From assembly GCA_013176395.1 (NCBI GenBank), contig JABMLP010000007.1:496001-560000 (forward strand): a stretch of DNA of 64,000 nucleotides, read 5' to 3'. Positions 21,138 to 30,585 of the stretch are shown here, one piece after another. Under the pieces are notes generated by a model. It was not told the origin of the DNA, did no database searches, and worked only from the letters and a program-made list of their open reading frames with translations. Position numbers and translations under genes: made by a program. This DNA is from Venturia oleaginea (lineage: Eukaryota > Ascomycota > Dothideomycetes > Venturiales > Venturiaceae). How positions within the stretch are numbered: position 1 is the first letter of the stretch; each line of letters begins with the position of its first letter.

Positions 21138-21872
21138 GGATACCCTATCAGCGCGTTCGCTGATCCGATGCTCCTACGCGCAAGACAGGGGGCTCTCAAC
21201 CTCAGGCCTCCGAAGCGCAAGAATAGGCTCCCTATTACTGTACGCATCCTTGAGGGACTGACGGCTGTGGAACCGACCACCGGAGCCGACCTCAATCTCG
21301 ACACTCTCTTCAAGGTGGCCTATGCTGGTTTCTTCCGCCTTGGCGAGCTGGCTTACACTAGAAGAGATAGGGAGCACCCGCTGTTCTCCTATACTCACGT
21401 CTTACGGAGCGATATCGCCTTCCATCGTCATACGCCTAACCATCAGCCTTACGGGGTCTCTATTTTCCTGAAGCGTAGCAAGACCGATTACGCTAACCAG
21501 GGCGTTCCCATCTCCATCGCCGCAACGGGAAAACCTACCTGTGCAGTAGCCGCCCTGGTAAGACTTTTCAGGCACGATCCGAAGCTGCTTTCGGCGCCTC
21601 TCTTCGACATCGGCAAAGGGCATTGTTCGGCCGCTGCTGTACACATGCAACTACGCCGACGCCTCCTCGCTACTGGTATTATCTCCTCGCTGGACGACAA
21701 GTCCTACACAGGCCACTCCTTCCGCAGGGGTGCTGCTACGGCCGCAGCTGCGAAGGGAGTGCCTGAGCTCGAGCTTAAGGCAGCAGGTCGATGGTCCTCC
21801 GAAGCTTTCCTCCGTTACATATCCCGTTCGTTCGAACAGCAGCTTGCAATCAGTCGCCTGTTCCTGATATAA
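21138..21872 (+). CDS. Tyrosine recombinase (YR) of the DIRS-like element
   Basis: The open frame extends to TAA at 21870-21872. The domain proper begins about 21138. Catalytic landmarks are visible: the first Arg in Gly-Phe-Phe-Arg-Leu-Gly-Glu-Leu, then His-Ser-Phe-Arg-Arg-Gly (HxxR), Gly-Arg-Trp-Ser-Ser-Glu and the nucleophile Tyr in Phe-Leu-Arg-Tyr-Ile. The alanine-rich Gly-Ala-Ala-Thr-Ala-Ala-Ala stretch is typical of fungal retroelement YRs. It would integrate the circular DNA copy without target duplication. No in-frame stop is seen in the domain, so it may still be translatable, although its upstream start has been replaced by the tandem array. Confidence 0.85.
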   Translation, partial: GYPISAFADPMLLRARQGALNLRPPKRKNRLPITVRILEGLTAVEPTTGADLNLDTLFKVAYAGFFRLGELAYTRRDREHPLFSYTHVLRSDIAFHRHTPNHQPYGVSIFLKRSKTDYANQGVPISIAATGKPTCAVAALVRLFRHDPKLLSAPLFDIGKGHCSAAAVHMQLRRRLLATGIISSLDDKSYTGHSFRRGAATAAAAKGVPELELKAAGRWSSEAFLRYISRSFEQQLAISRLFLI

Positions 21873-22028
21873 CACCGTTGTGTTCACCCGATCGCCAAAA
21901 GCTATACTCTGCTTCGCTACACCGCTGTGTTTCCCGCCTCTACCCTGGACCGAGTATGTCGTACAGACTCGCCTCCTATCCCACCTCGTTTCCTTCTTGT
22001 TTGTCTGGGCCGCAGGCGCTTCGCTTCT

Positions 22029-22267
22029 GGGCAGTAGGGCACCTCATTTGCCTTCAATCGAGAAGCAATTGAGCCGTGGGCATGCCATCCTGAGACCTAC
22101 CCCGTGGCTGAAGCCCCGTGTGGCTGAGGAAGCCTGTATGGCTCAGGGCTCAATGGCTTGCTCGCTCACAATGAAAATTCACGTGCCCTGGCCTGCGTCC
22201 GGCCAATCAACAGATAAAACGTGCCAGATGACCGTGATCCGAAGGCGTGGCGAGATGGAGATAGATG
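22029..22267 (+). repeat. Split direct repeat B1
   Basis: 239 bp, matching 22423-22661. It overlaps A2 by two bases (TG). Confidence 0.9.
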
Positions 22268-22382
22268 CTAGTGTCTATCTGGTGGAGCAAGGGCCTCGTC
22301 CGACCAAGCGACAACAACAACATGGCGATCTCGCATATCGCACGACTTCTGAGCCCTCTGAGGCTCGTCTTGTATCTAGATT
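22266..22382 (+). repeat. Split direct repeat A2
   Basis: 117 bp, copy of A1 (17704-17820). It is sandwiched between B1 and B2 as expected for Ngaro-type split direct repeats. Confidence 0.9.
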
Positions 22383-22422
22383 CCCACCCGCCTACACCCT
22401 GTAGTCAACGTCTTATACGTGC

Positions 22423-22661
22423 GGGCAGTAGGGCACCTCATTTGCCTTCAATCGAGAAGCAATTGAGCCGTGGGCATGCCATCCTGAGACCTACCCCGTG
22501 GCTGAAGCCCCGTGTGGCTGAGGAAGCCTGTATGGCTCAGGGCTCAATGGCTTGCTCGCTCACAATGAAAATTCACGTGCCCTGGCCTGCGTCCGGCCAA
22601 TCAACAGATAAAACGTGCCAGATGACCGTGATCCGAAGGCGTGGCGAGATGGAGATAGATG
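22423..22661 (+). repeat. Split direct repeat B2, right end of the element
   Basis: 239 bp, copy of B1. The A2-B2 junction (22383-22422) is 40 bp of sequence not found elsewhere in the window. B2 ends 379 bp from the 3' end of the aldo-keto reductase gene. Confidence 0.9.
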
Positions 22662-23040
22662 TGGAAAAATCGTAGCCTCATTTTTTCTACCACTACCGGG
22701 CTTGGGCAACTATACAGGCCTAATCAAGCTTTTAATCACCAACGACTTCCCCAATTATTGTTCAGAAGCACCAATTCCATGATATCCTTCTCAAGAACTC
22801 GGAAAGCTCCACAAATCAAGGGTAGAGACCAATAGTCCCATTCACAGATGAGACATCAAGAGGCTCGTGTCCTCATACCGATTTGCAAACTTTGTATAAC
22901 ATTCCATCCGACGAGACTGAGGAGGTGGTGCAGGTGCCATGGACCGAGAAGTTCTGAGCTGATGGTTTTGTGGCACAACCTCGCAAGGGAGCAAATTGTG
23001 ATCGCTCAACGTTACCATAACTTCTATCGTAATCAGCAGA

Positions 23041-24340
23041 CTAAGAATGGCCCATGATAACCTTAGGCTCATAAGGCTCCTCCAAATACTTCATCTCCTC
23101 ATCTGTCAACGTCTTGCCCCTAACCTGACAGGCCTCCTCCAAACGTGCAAGATTATTGAAGCCAACGATGGGCACAGTTCCCTTCTGTATAATCCAGGCC
23201 AGTGCTACATGACTCATCTTCCAGCCCTTCTTATCTGCCAACTCTTGGACACGCTTGATGATCTCTGGATCTGCTCCGCTGAGGTCCTTGAACATTGGGT
23301 TCTTTCTTGTAGCTTCGGCGCGAGGCGTGATTTCGGATCCGAGGGGTCGGGCGAGGTGGCCGCGGTAGAGAGGTGACCAGGGGATGATGCCGACGCCTGT
23401 TGCGTGGCAGTATTTGTTCATTTCGCGTTCTTCTTCGCGGTACTGTAGATCTTGAGTTAGCATAATTTATTGCTGTTACTCATCCGGCAGCGAGGAAGAT
23501 AGCTTTCATATAGCAGTCTACAATCTCGAGATCGGTATCGATATATTTCTGGAAATTCTATTTCTTCAAATCGCCCGAAAATTATCAATATCAATCATGG
23601 ATTGCAAGTGGTTTACCAAACCCAACTATTGGTCTAGAGCAACCACTCTGCTGGCTGGTTGTACTCACACATAGCGAATAGTGGTTCTGCATCGACACAA
23701 ACTTTGTCCAATTATGCTGCTCTGCAACCACCTGCATCTGCTGGAACTGGTATGCCCACATCGAACTCGCGCCAATATACCGGACCTTGCCCGATTCCAC
23801 CAGATCGTGCAGGGCCTTCATCGTCTCCTCGATTGGAACCGTGGCGTCGAACCGGTGAATCTGTAAAAGATCAATGTAGTCTGTCTGCAGCCGGGCCAAA
23901 CTAGCGTTAACAGCGTTGAAGATGGCTGCTCGACTCAATCCGCCCTGATTGACATAATCCCTTGTATCTTTTAACTGCGGATACTGAATGTGAAGCGCCC
24001 CCGTAGTCTCGCCGACAGTCCCGAAACACTTTGTCAGAATTGTGAGTTTGTGCCTTGGGAGATTGTGCTTCTTGATGACATTGCCAATCATGATCTCTGA
24101 CACGCCATTCGAGTAAACGTTCGCAGTATCCCAAGTTGTAAGACCGACGTCGTAGGCTCCTTTGAGTAGTTTGTCGACTTCGACCTCGTCGTCTACGACC
24201 CAGGGTTGCCAATCTTTATGTCCAAACGACATTGCGCCTAGGATCGGCACCGAAACGCGTAGGCCTGATTTTCCGAGCTGTGCATAGCTCACTTTGGTGG
24301 CATCGATGCTGTCTTGAAGCTCTTTTGGAATGTCCGACAT
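23041..24340 (-). CDS. Aldo-keto reductase
   Basis: Two exons (24340-23669 and 23442-23041) joined over a 226-bp phase-0 intron with a GTGAGT donor, TGCTAAC branch and CTACAG acceptor give 357 aa. It is a TIM-barrel NAD(P)H oxidoreductase reducing aldehydes or ketones. The catalytic tetrad is visible: Asp in Trp-Asp-Thr-Ala-Asn-Val-Tyr with its Tyr (about residues 71 and 76), Lys in Leu-Thr-Lys-Cys (about 104) and His in Leu-Gln-Ile-His-Arg-Phe-Asp (about 162). The second exon carries the loop Tyr-Arg-Glu-Glu-Glu-Arg-Glu-Met and Pro-Trp-Ser-Pro-Leu, characteristic of the YakC/AKR-9-like fungal group. Length is normal. It shares a ~720-bp promoter region with the divergent oxygenase gene. The substrate cannot be told from sequence. 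Confidence 0.92.
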
Positions 24341-25059
24341 GGCTGGTAGGCTGGTGTCGTGTAGTGTAAGTGTATTCGAGAGGTTCGGGGTGAAATGTTA
24401 GCAGCAGCAGGATGCAAACATTGGGCGAAGCAGAGGGACATACATATATCATCATCTTCATGCAAAGCCAGCGGACTTTGCCTTAACCCCGATCAACAAC
24501 ATTGACGGAGTGTAGAGATATTGAATATCACCCCGATCTAGAGACGCGACTGGGCGACGCGTATATCGATACTTTCACATCAAGGTCGCGTCGCATTTGA
24601 ATGATTCCTCGTGGTTTGGAAAGATGATTCGCCTGCGAGCCCATAGCCATTCGCCGAAAATCACACATGGATTGAGTAGTGTTTCGTTTCATCTTCGCCA
24701 GGCGCCAATGGCAATGGCTCATATTGTGGGCGATTAGACTATTCGCTACAGCGTTGCCTTCATTAATCGCATCCACCTCGTGCTGGAGTGACAGAGTTGC
24801 GGGATAGAAGCTTGTATGGGATGTAAGCTTGTATGGGATGTAAGCTTGTATGGGATGTAAGCTTGTATGGGATGTAAAGGTGAGGTGTGATATCGGCATA
24901 TCTTCTTTGGGACTTCCGATGCTCGGCATTAAATCCTGGCCTGCCTTTCTCCTGGAATACTCGTACACAGCATCTAGGAGCAAGACATCACTGCAGTTGT
25001 CGTTCTCTATTCTTTTTTATTTATTTCCTAGTATCCTTTCTTAATCACTCTCATTCCCT
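24341..25059. promoter_or_regulatory. Divergent promoter region with a 17-bp minisatellite
   Basis: Lies between two divergent starts. It contains about four and a half tandem copies of GATGTAAGCTTGTATGG at about 24803-24878. A pyrimidine-rich leader precedes the oxygenase ATG at 25060. No gene is apparent. Confidence 0.6.
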
Positions 25060-25972
25060 ATGGCCCCGCCTCTACGCACCCTTGTAGAATATGCATTCAT
25101 CAGCATCCCCGTCTATCTTTTTATCCTTTCACCCTTATTGAAGACCATTGCCCCTTCGCTTTTCGACAGCAGCACCGCCTCGATAAACTACCAATCTTCT
25201 GAACTGTCAGACACTCTTGTTATCCCCAATGACAATCTCACCTGCCTGCCGCATAAGTTTAATGTCCGTATACTTAATCGCCATCCTTTAATCCTATACA
25301 TTGATGGCTTTCTGAGCGAGAACGAGACCACCCATCTTGTAAATAAAGCGTGAGATAGTACTCGTATCCCAATCAACACGTCTCAACTAACATCCGGCCA
25401 GTAATGCAAACTACAAACCATCCACAATCTTCACTGGTTCAGAAGAATCCTTCGATGCCACCGTGCGGAATTCAAGCAAAGCCCTCCTACCCCGCGATGT
25501 TACCGTTGAATGCATAGAATCTCGCGCCCGAGAGTTCCAAGGATGGAGACAAGACGTATTCATTGAACGGCTGTGGGCCCAAAAGTACAATGCCGGAGGC
25601 CACTATACCTACCACTTCGATTGGAGCGGAGAGCTGGGACGTCGAGGTGGCAGGATAAGCACATTCATGGTCTATCTCGACGATGAATGTACTGGAGGAG
25701 GCACAAAATTCCCACGTTTGAAGAAACCATTGGGAGACGCCTGGTGTGATGTCTTGGATTGCACGGATCCAGAGGGTATAACGTTCAAGCCGGTCAAGGG
25801 CAATGCGGTATACTGGGAGAACTACAAACCTGATGGTAAGGGTTTTGAGGAGACCTGGCATGCTGGTTTGCCGGTCGAGAGTGGGGTCAAGGTTGGGTTG
25901 AACATTTGGAGTTACATCCTCCCTGGTTATGCCGAGAGTTTGGAGAGGCAAGCGATTGCGCAAGACCTCTGA
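25060..25972 (+). CDS. Prolyl 4-hydroxylase-like 2OG/Fe(II) dioxygenase, membrane-anchored
   Basis: Exons 25060-25349 and 25402-25972 with a 52-bp intron (GTGAGA donor, CTAAC branch, CCAG acceptor), 286 aa. Residues ~10-30 form an N-terminal hydrophobic signal-anchor. The catalytic domain has the iron ligands His-x-Asp in Tyr-His-Phe-Asp-Trp-Ser and the distal His in Glu-Thr-Trp-His-Ala-Gly, followed by the 2-oxoglutarate-binding Lys in Val-Lys-Val-Gly-Leu-Asn. The Gly-Gly-Thr-Lys-Phe-Pro segment is typical of the P4Hc family. It uses 2-oxoglutarate and oxygen to hydroxylate a substrate side chain, probably in the secretory lumen. Fungal homologues are largely uncharacterised and also occur in metabolite clusters. 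The substrate is unknown. Confidence 0.9.
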
Positions 25973-28129
25973 ACATACTTAAATTCCAACTATTCGTACA
26001 TTTTCTACGAACTGAGATCCATAGGTCTGCTGATGCGTTCTGGTTCACAGTTTCAGACCATCTATTCGTATAAGCAAGATTTTCAGTCCCGGACAATGAA
26101 CCGTGGTAGAAAGTAACGACCTCTTCCCTATCGCATTATCTTACAATCCGATGTTCTGCTAACAGCCTCCAATCTCATGACCAGCCACCTGGCCGACAAG
26201 ACAGCTTATGTACTCGGCGCGCTCTTCTACTTTCGATCCTTGAATGTACCAGGAAACAGTACACGCAATGCATTAACACACAAACGCCCACCTCTGGAAA
26301 GCACCACATGCACCATCTCCAATCCCAGAGAGTCCTGATCCCATCGACGGATTGGAATGCCCACCAGCATACACCTTTGATGCTACCGCTTCGAGCGGAC
26401 GAGGTGCAATAAGTTTTCATACAGCCTCCGGCCAACGCGCCACAGGATCCGAGGCTCAGATCGACCGACGTCGACACATCAATAGTGAACATCATAAATA
26501 AGCACGGTCTGGCAACGTAGCTCCTGGCAGGGTGCTCACATAGATCTCAGGATCAGAGGGTGACATTTTTCGCGAACCTTAGCAAGGCTTTTTAGTACTA
26601 TCATGCGGCAACGTCCTTACCCGCCAGTCACACAAGCATACAACGATTTGCACGGTGTGGATCTTCCCCCGTGGGTACGACAAATCAGTTCGTCTTCAAT
26701 CGTTACAGCCAACGAACAGCTTTTTCGCAACGAGACGCCTCGACAGTTTTTTAATCGTATCCTTTGTCCCAGAGATGTGAATAGTGCTGTGAAATGGGGT
26801 TGGTTCGGGATAGACCAATTACGATGCGGCAAGGTGAATCGATGTTCAGAGAGTTGGAAGAGAAGTGTCTCAAAGGGTATAAGAGAGGGGATTGCTCGAT
26901 GAACATTTGGGAAAGGTAGCCAAGGACGAAGTAATAGATGATTTGGAAACTTAGGGTTAGGCGACTTGGTTTTTGCTGATGAAGAGACTGGCAACTCGGG
27001 CTTTGGTGAGAGATGTAAAAATGTGGTCGCTGTCGATGCCACGAGAAGGATACAAGAAGCTGAGGGAGGACCAAGGCGAGCAAGAACTTCAAGAGATGAG
27101 AATCACACATCGGGTATTGTTGTCCAAACCCGGGGCTTCTCCGAGCCTATTCGCATTTCAGTCACCGACGACGAGACAAGCATTACTGTTCCTCCAGATT
27201 CTTCGTGTTCTATCCGTCTCCCTACTAGCGATTTTCACATTCACAATTACGCCACTCACAAGGACCAGGGTAGAAGGTGCTTCGTTCCCGCAAAGCTTCG
27301 CGCCATCAAACGCTTGGTTGGCGTGGAGTGTAGATGTAGTGGCACATGTCCGAGAAGCGATTGGGGGGTTGGAATGCATTACCGTTGATTGACAGAGATG
27401 ATGCGTCCAGCTTGTTGAAGGATGAGAAAAGAATTAAAGTCTGCGACCCGGAGATTCACACGGCGGATGCGGATCTATCATTGTTATGGATCTCCGTCAA
27501 GCACTGTGCCGCTTCGTCAACGGTATAGCGACAGGTCTGTTAGCCATAAATGCTACACCATGGTGAAGGCGACAAATATATATCCATCTTTTTCTTCTTG
27601 GTAGTCTCCACGCCAGCGATGTAGACAAATACCCTAGATTGCCGAGTGTGGTGGTGATTCGGCTGATGATCGGGATGGTGCATTTTTTCTTTCTTTCTTC
27701 TCTGAGATTTGGTGGAGGGGCTATGAGGGTTATGCAGTGGTAAAGATGAAGTATTGTGCTGCTGTTTTGGGGGTTGGGGGCGATTCTTTTGGGTTTAGGT
27801 GTGTAGGGGAGGGAGGGGTGTTATATACGTACCTCGACTCATAACTTCTCTTCCACGATCTCTACTCGGTAGTCGATAATACCTATGGCGGAATTTGACG
27901 GATAGATACCTAGGAATAATATTGGATATTATGACGGAGAGTAAAGATTGGATTGGTACGGTTTTAAGATTGAGTCTATAGGCTACAATTCAAGCTGGTT
28001 TTCTTGAAGTTTTCCCTCCTGGGGAAGAGGTACTATATAGACCTTTAGATGCTAGGCGCGGGAGACGTGTCTATTGTTTAGTACATTGTAAGTATAAGTT
28101 GGAACGCCTAGACCTTTCAAACACATGTG
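25973..28129. other. Gene-poor stretch; AT-rich repeat relic at its right end
   Basis: Several overlapping short frames exist (for example plus 26603-26902 and 26973-27392), but none shows a family signature or clean splice sites. A T-rich tract lies at about 27685-27705. From about 27880 to 28120 the sequence is TpA-rich and looks like a decayed transposon coding region. Confidence 0.3.
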
Positions 28130-29942
28130 ACGTACTCCACCACCCAACCGCTCAAACCACCCAACCGCTCAAAATTTCTTGGCACGACCATCTCATGTTA
28201 CGACTCTTTAATTTTTTCGCTATCAACAATAGATTCTAAGTCCGTCGTGCTGCTATCTGATTCAGAACATATCTCGATATCTTTTTTACAAGTCCGCGCA
28301 TTATGCCCAGTTACGCCGCAGTTCCCACAGCGCCGTTGAGTTGGTTGGGCTATTTCTTGATCACCGATACCACGAGCCTTCTTCGATCCCTGAGGCGCTA
28401 CAGACGCCTATGCAGCTACCTGCGCTGCTGCAGTCCCATACTCTATAGTACCACCTTGCTGGATCCACTTCCTTTTGCGCGATTTTCGCTTCGTCATTAC
28501 TGCCAATTGCTCTTCAAGCTCGTGGTTGCGCGCAACGAGTAGAGCGTTTTGGTGAAGCATCAATTCAGCGCCCTTAACAAGCTGGGAAATGCCAGCCTGG
28601 GCAGTAACTGGTGACCGAGTAAAAGAGTCGCTTACAAGCTTGGATTGGGATCCAAATTCATGAGTATGGCTTGGAGTCTTTGCCTGCCACGGCGTTTCTT
28701 GAAGACGGGGTTCTGGCGGGGTACGTAGCCGTACTTCAAGGCGGTCCAATACCGCCTGCGCGTCGATAGGGACTAGCCCTACTGCCTCAAAGGCCTTTTG
28801 ACAGTTCTCTTCTGTAAACACGTCGAAAAACGCGTCTTTGAAGGCAGGGAGAGAGCTTTCCTTGTTGATATGGTACACGCGTGCGTTGGGAGTACTTGCG
28901 CTTCAACGGCGAGAAGCAGACCACGTCAAGGGGCTGGAGTATATGCGACGAGTGCGATGGCATGCAGAGGGTTATAATCTTATTTTCGAGGCAGTAGTCC
29001 TTAAAATTCTGGTTGAGATGGCTCTCATGGCCGTCCAAAATGAGTAGCCTGTACCCCCCCCACCTGCCGCGCCTTTGTATGCGCGTCAAAATGCTTCAAC
29101 CACTCAAGACCAAGCGCGTTATTTGTCCAGCCGTTCTCAGAGACTGAAAGCTTCCAATTGCGCGGTATATCTGCCTCCTCGCACCACGCAGAGATGTGAA
29201 CGCGTCCTTTGTAGATAATGAAGGGTGGGGTTGCATACCCAGCGGCGCAGATACTCTGGATAATCGTAACCCATTCGCGATCGCCCGGCTGAATGAGTTC
29301 CGGCCTTGTACGTCTCTCGGAGGCTGCAACGACCTTCATTGACCCAATAACACCCATCTGGAAGCCAATCTCGTCAAAGTTGTGTGTATCCTCGTCGTGG
29401 ACGCCGTACTTGGCTTTCGTATCTGCAACGAGCTTGAACCACGCGCCAATAATCTCTGGATCTTCCTGTAATATCCTCTGCCTATCCTTGGCTCGGTTGA
29501 AGGCCATCTTGAGCTTATCTGAGCGCGTAACGAACCTCTCAGCCCAGTTTTTGCCTACTGGCTCTCCACCGCGTATAGCTAGCAGTTTATCGGCCATATC
29601 TGCTACCTCACAAAGCCGGGGCGCAAATCCTCGCGAATCGAGGTCAAGGATGTATCGGACAAGCGTTTGCTCTTCGGTAAGGGTAAGTTTCCGACCATTC
29701 GGTGGTGTTTCGAGGATAAATGGGACTCCTTTAACGCGCTCAGAGAGGATTCGCTGTTTAACGTCAAAGGCACGAGCGGCGGCCCGTTGGCTTCGGAATT
29801 GGCCGGCTTGGAGGGCTTGGAGTGCGAGCTGGATTCTCCCTTCGTGTTGAAGTAATAGTGCGTTTCGTTATTCAGACATAATCACATAAGAGGAATGTTA
29901 GAAGTCTTGGCAGATTTTGAGCGGTTGGGTGGTGGAACACGT
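28130..29942 (-). mobile_element. pogo/Fot1-like DNA transposon copy E
   Basis: Ends ACGTACTCCACCACCCAACC at the left and the complement (ACGTGTTCC...) at the right. TA follows at 29943-29944; the left flank is TG, a likely mutated TA. The terminal motif CACCCAACCGCTCAAA is present twice at the left and once at the right. It is inserted in the transposase of another pogo-like element (29943-30583). Confidence 0.85.
28204..29880 (-). pseudogene. DDE transposase, copy E, multiply broken
   Basis: The start Met-Ser-Glu is followed at codon 4 by TAA where relatives have Gln (CAA to TAA, a CpA to TpA change). The main surviving frame is 29597-29025, covering the CENP-B-like and first DDE parts. 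A lengthened C run near 29055 (eight C against five in copy A) and a ~24-bp deletion near 28880 shift the frame. The linker and zinc-knuckle segment survive in 28878-28204, with further stops. Nonfunctional. Confidence 0.8.
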
Positions 29943-30583
29943 TAGTAACTCAGGGCTAACGTGACTGCCATGGCCATCAAGGATCAATAACCTTCACCGT
30001 CCAACCGTTGAAACCAGGCTCGAATAAGCTCCGGATCTTCGCACTTTGCTCGTTGGTAGTCGTACTTGCGATTGTATTTTGACTGTAGTATATCGTGGCG
30101 CTTGATAAAGTCGCGGACCCAGACCTGACCGATATAGCCTGGTTTCCCGTGTTGCGCGACTAAAAGGCCTGCCATTTGCCATACAGTCGCCTGTCGAGGT
30201 GGCATACCGCGTCGATCCATTGATAGGATCCATCGTACGAGACTCTCTTCTTCGGTAGGTGTAAGAAGGCGTTTCTTTGAGATAGAGCCAAACTGTGGTT
30301 GGATTCCGGCGATACGGCGTCGAAGGGTAGTTCGGGGGATATCAAAGGCATTTGCAGCGGCAGTAGGGGTTTGGAACTGGCCTTGCTGGTAGGCTTGAAG
30401 CGCTAGAGCAATTCTACCTTCTTTGTATAAGGCTTCTTCTTGTTGTGGTGGTGGCATTAAGGATAGTGGTAGAATGACGCGACGCGATTTGGTGAGGTAG
30501 CCACTAACCCATCGACTACCTTAAGTAGAAGGTGCACGAGCCACGACACGTGATTCTACGGTCACGTGCCGTATCGTCACAGT
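29943..30583 (-). pseudogene. Fragment of a second pogo-like family (transposase N-terminus)
   Basis: Coding frame 30457-29984 starts Met-Pro-Pro-Pro-Gln-Gln and carries a psq-type helix-turn-helix and a CENP-B-like domain. It then jumps by internal deletion, with a frameshift, directly to Leu-Leu-Ile-Leu-Asp-Gly-His of the catalytic core, where copy E is inserted. I could not find the remaining C-terminal half left of copy E. Its outer terminal repeat (GTGACGATACGGCACGTGAC-type, 30521-30583) abuts transposon G at a shared TA. Confidence 0.7.
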
Positions 30584-30585
30584 TA

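Larger units (their letters stand above)
17704..22661 (+). mobile_element. DIRS/Ngaro-like tyrosine-recombinase retroelement
   Basis: Split direct repeats are intact: A1 17704-17820 equals A2 22266-22382 (117 bp), and B1 22029-22267 equals B2 22423-22661 (239 bp). The order is A1-ORFs-B1-A2-B2. Between A1 and B1 lie a basic/coiled gag-like region (about 18086-18519), reverse transcriptase (about 18500-19430), RNase H (about 19560-19945), a six-unit tandem array and a tyrosine recombinase (21138-21872). No integrase, protease or LTR is present. This layout is that of Ngaro/PAT-type DIRS elements. Reading frames are broken in the reverse transcriptase, so this copy is probably dead, but the near-identical repeats imply a recent insertion. 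Confidence 0.9.

Noticed and set aside
24528..24983. 151-codon minus-strand frame with a repeated peptide
   Set aside because: The repeated peptide is just the 17-bp minisatellite read in frame; no other support.
26973..27392. Two long overlapping plus-strand frames
   Set aside because: Both are open over the same stretch by chance composition, with no motif and no splice partner.
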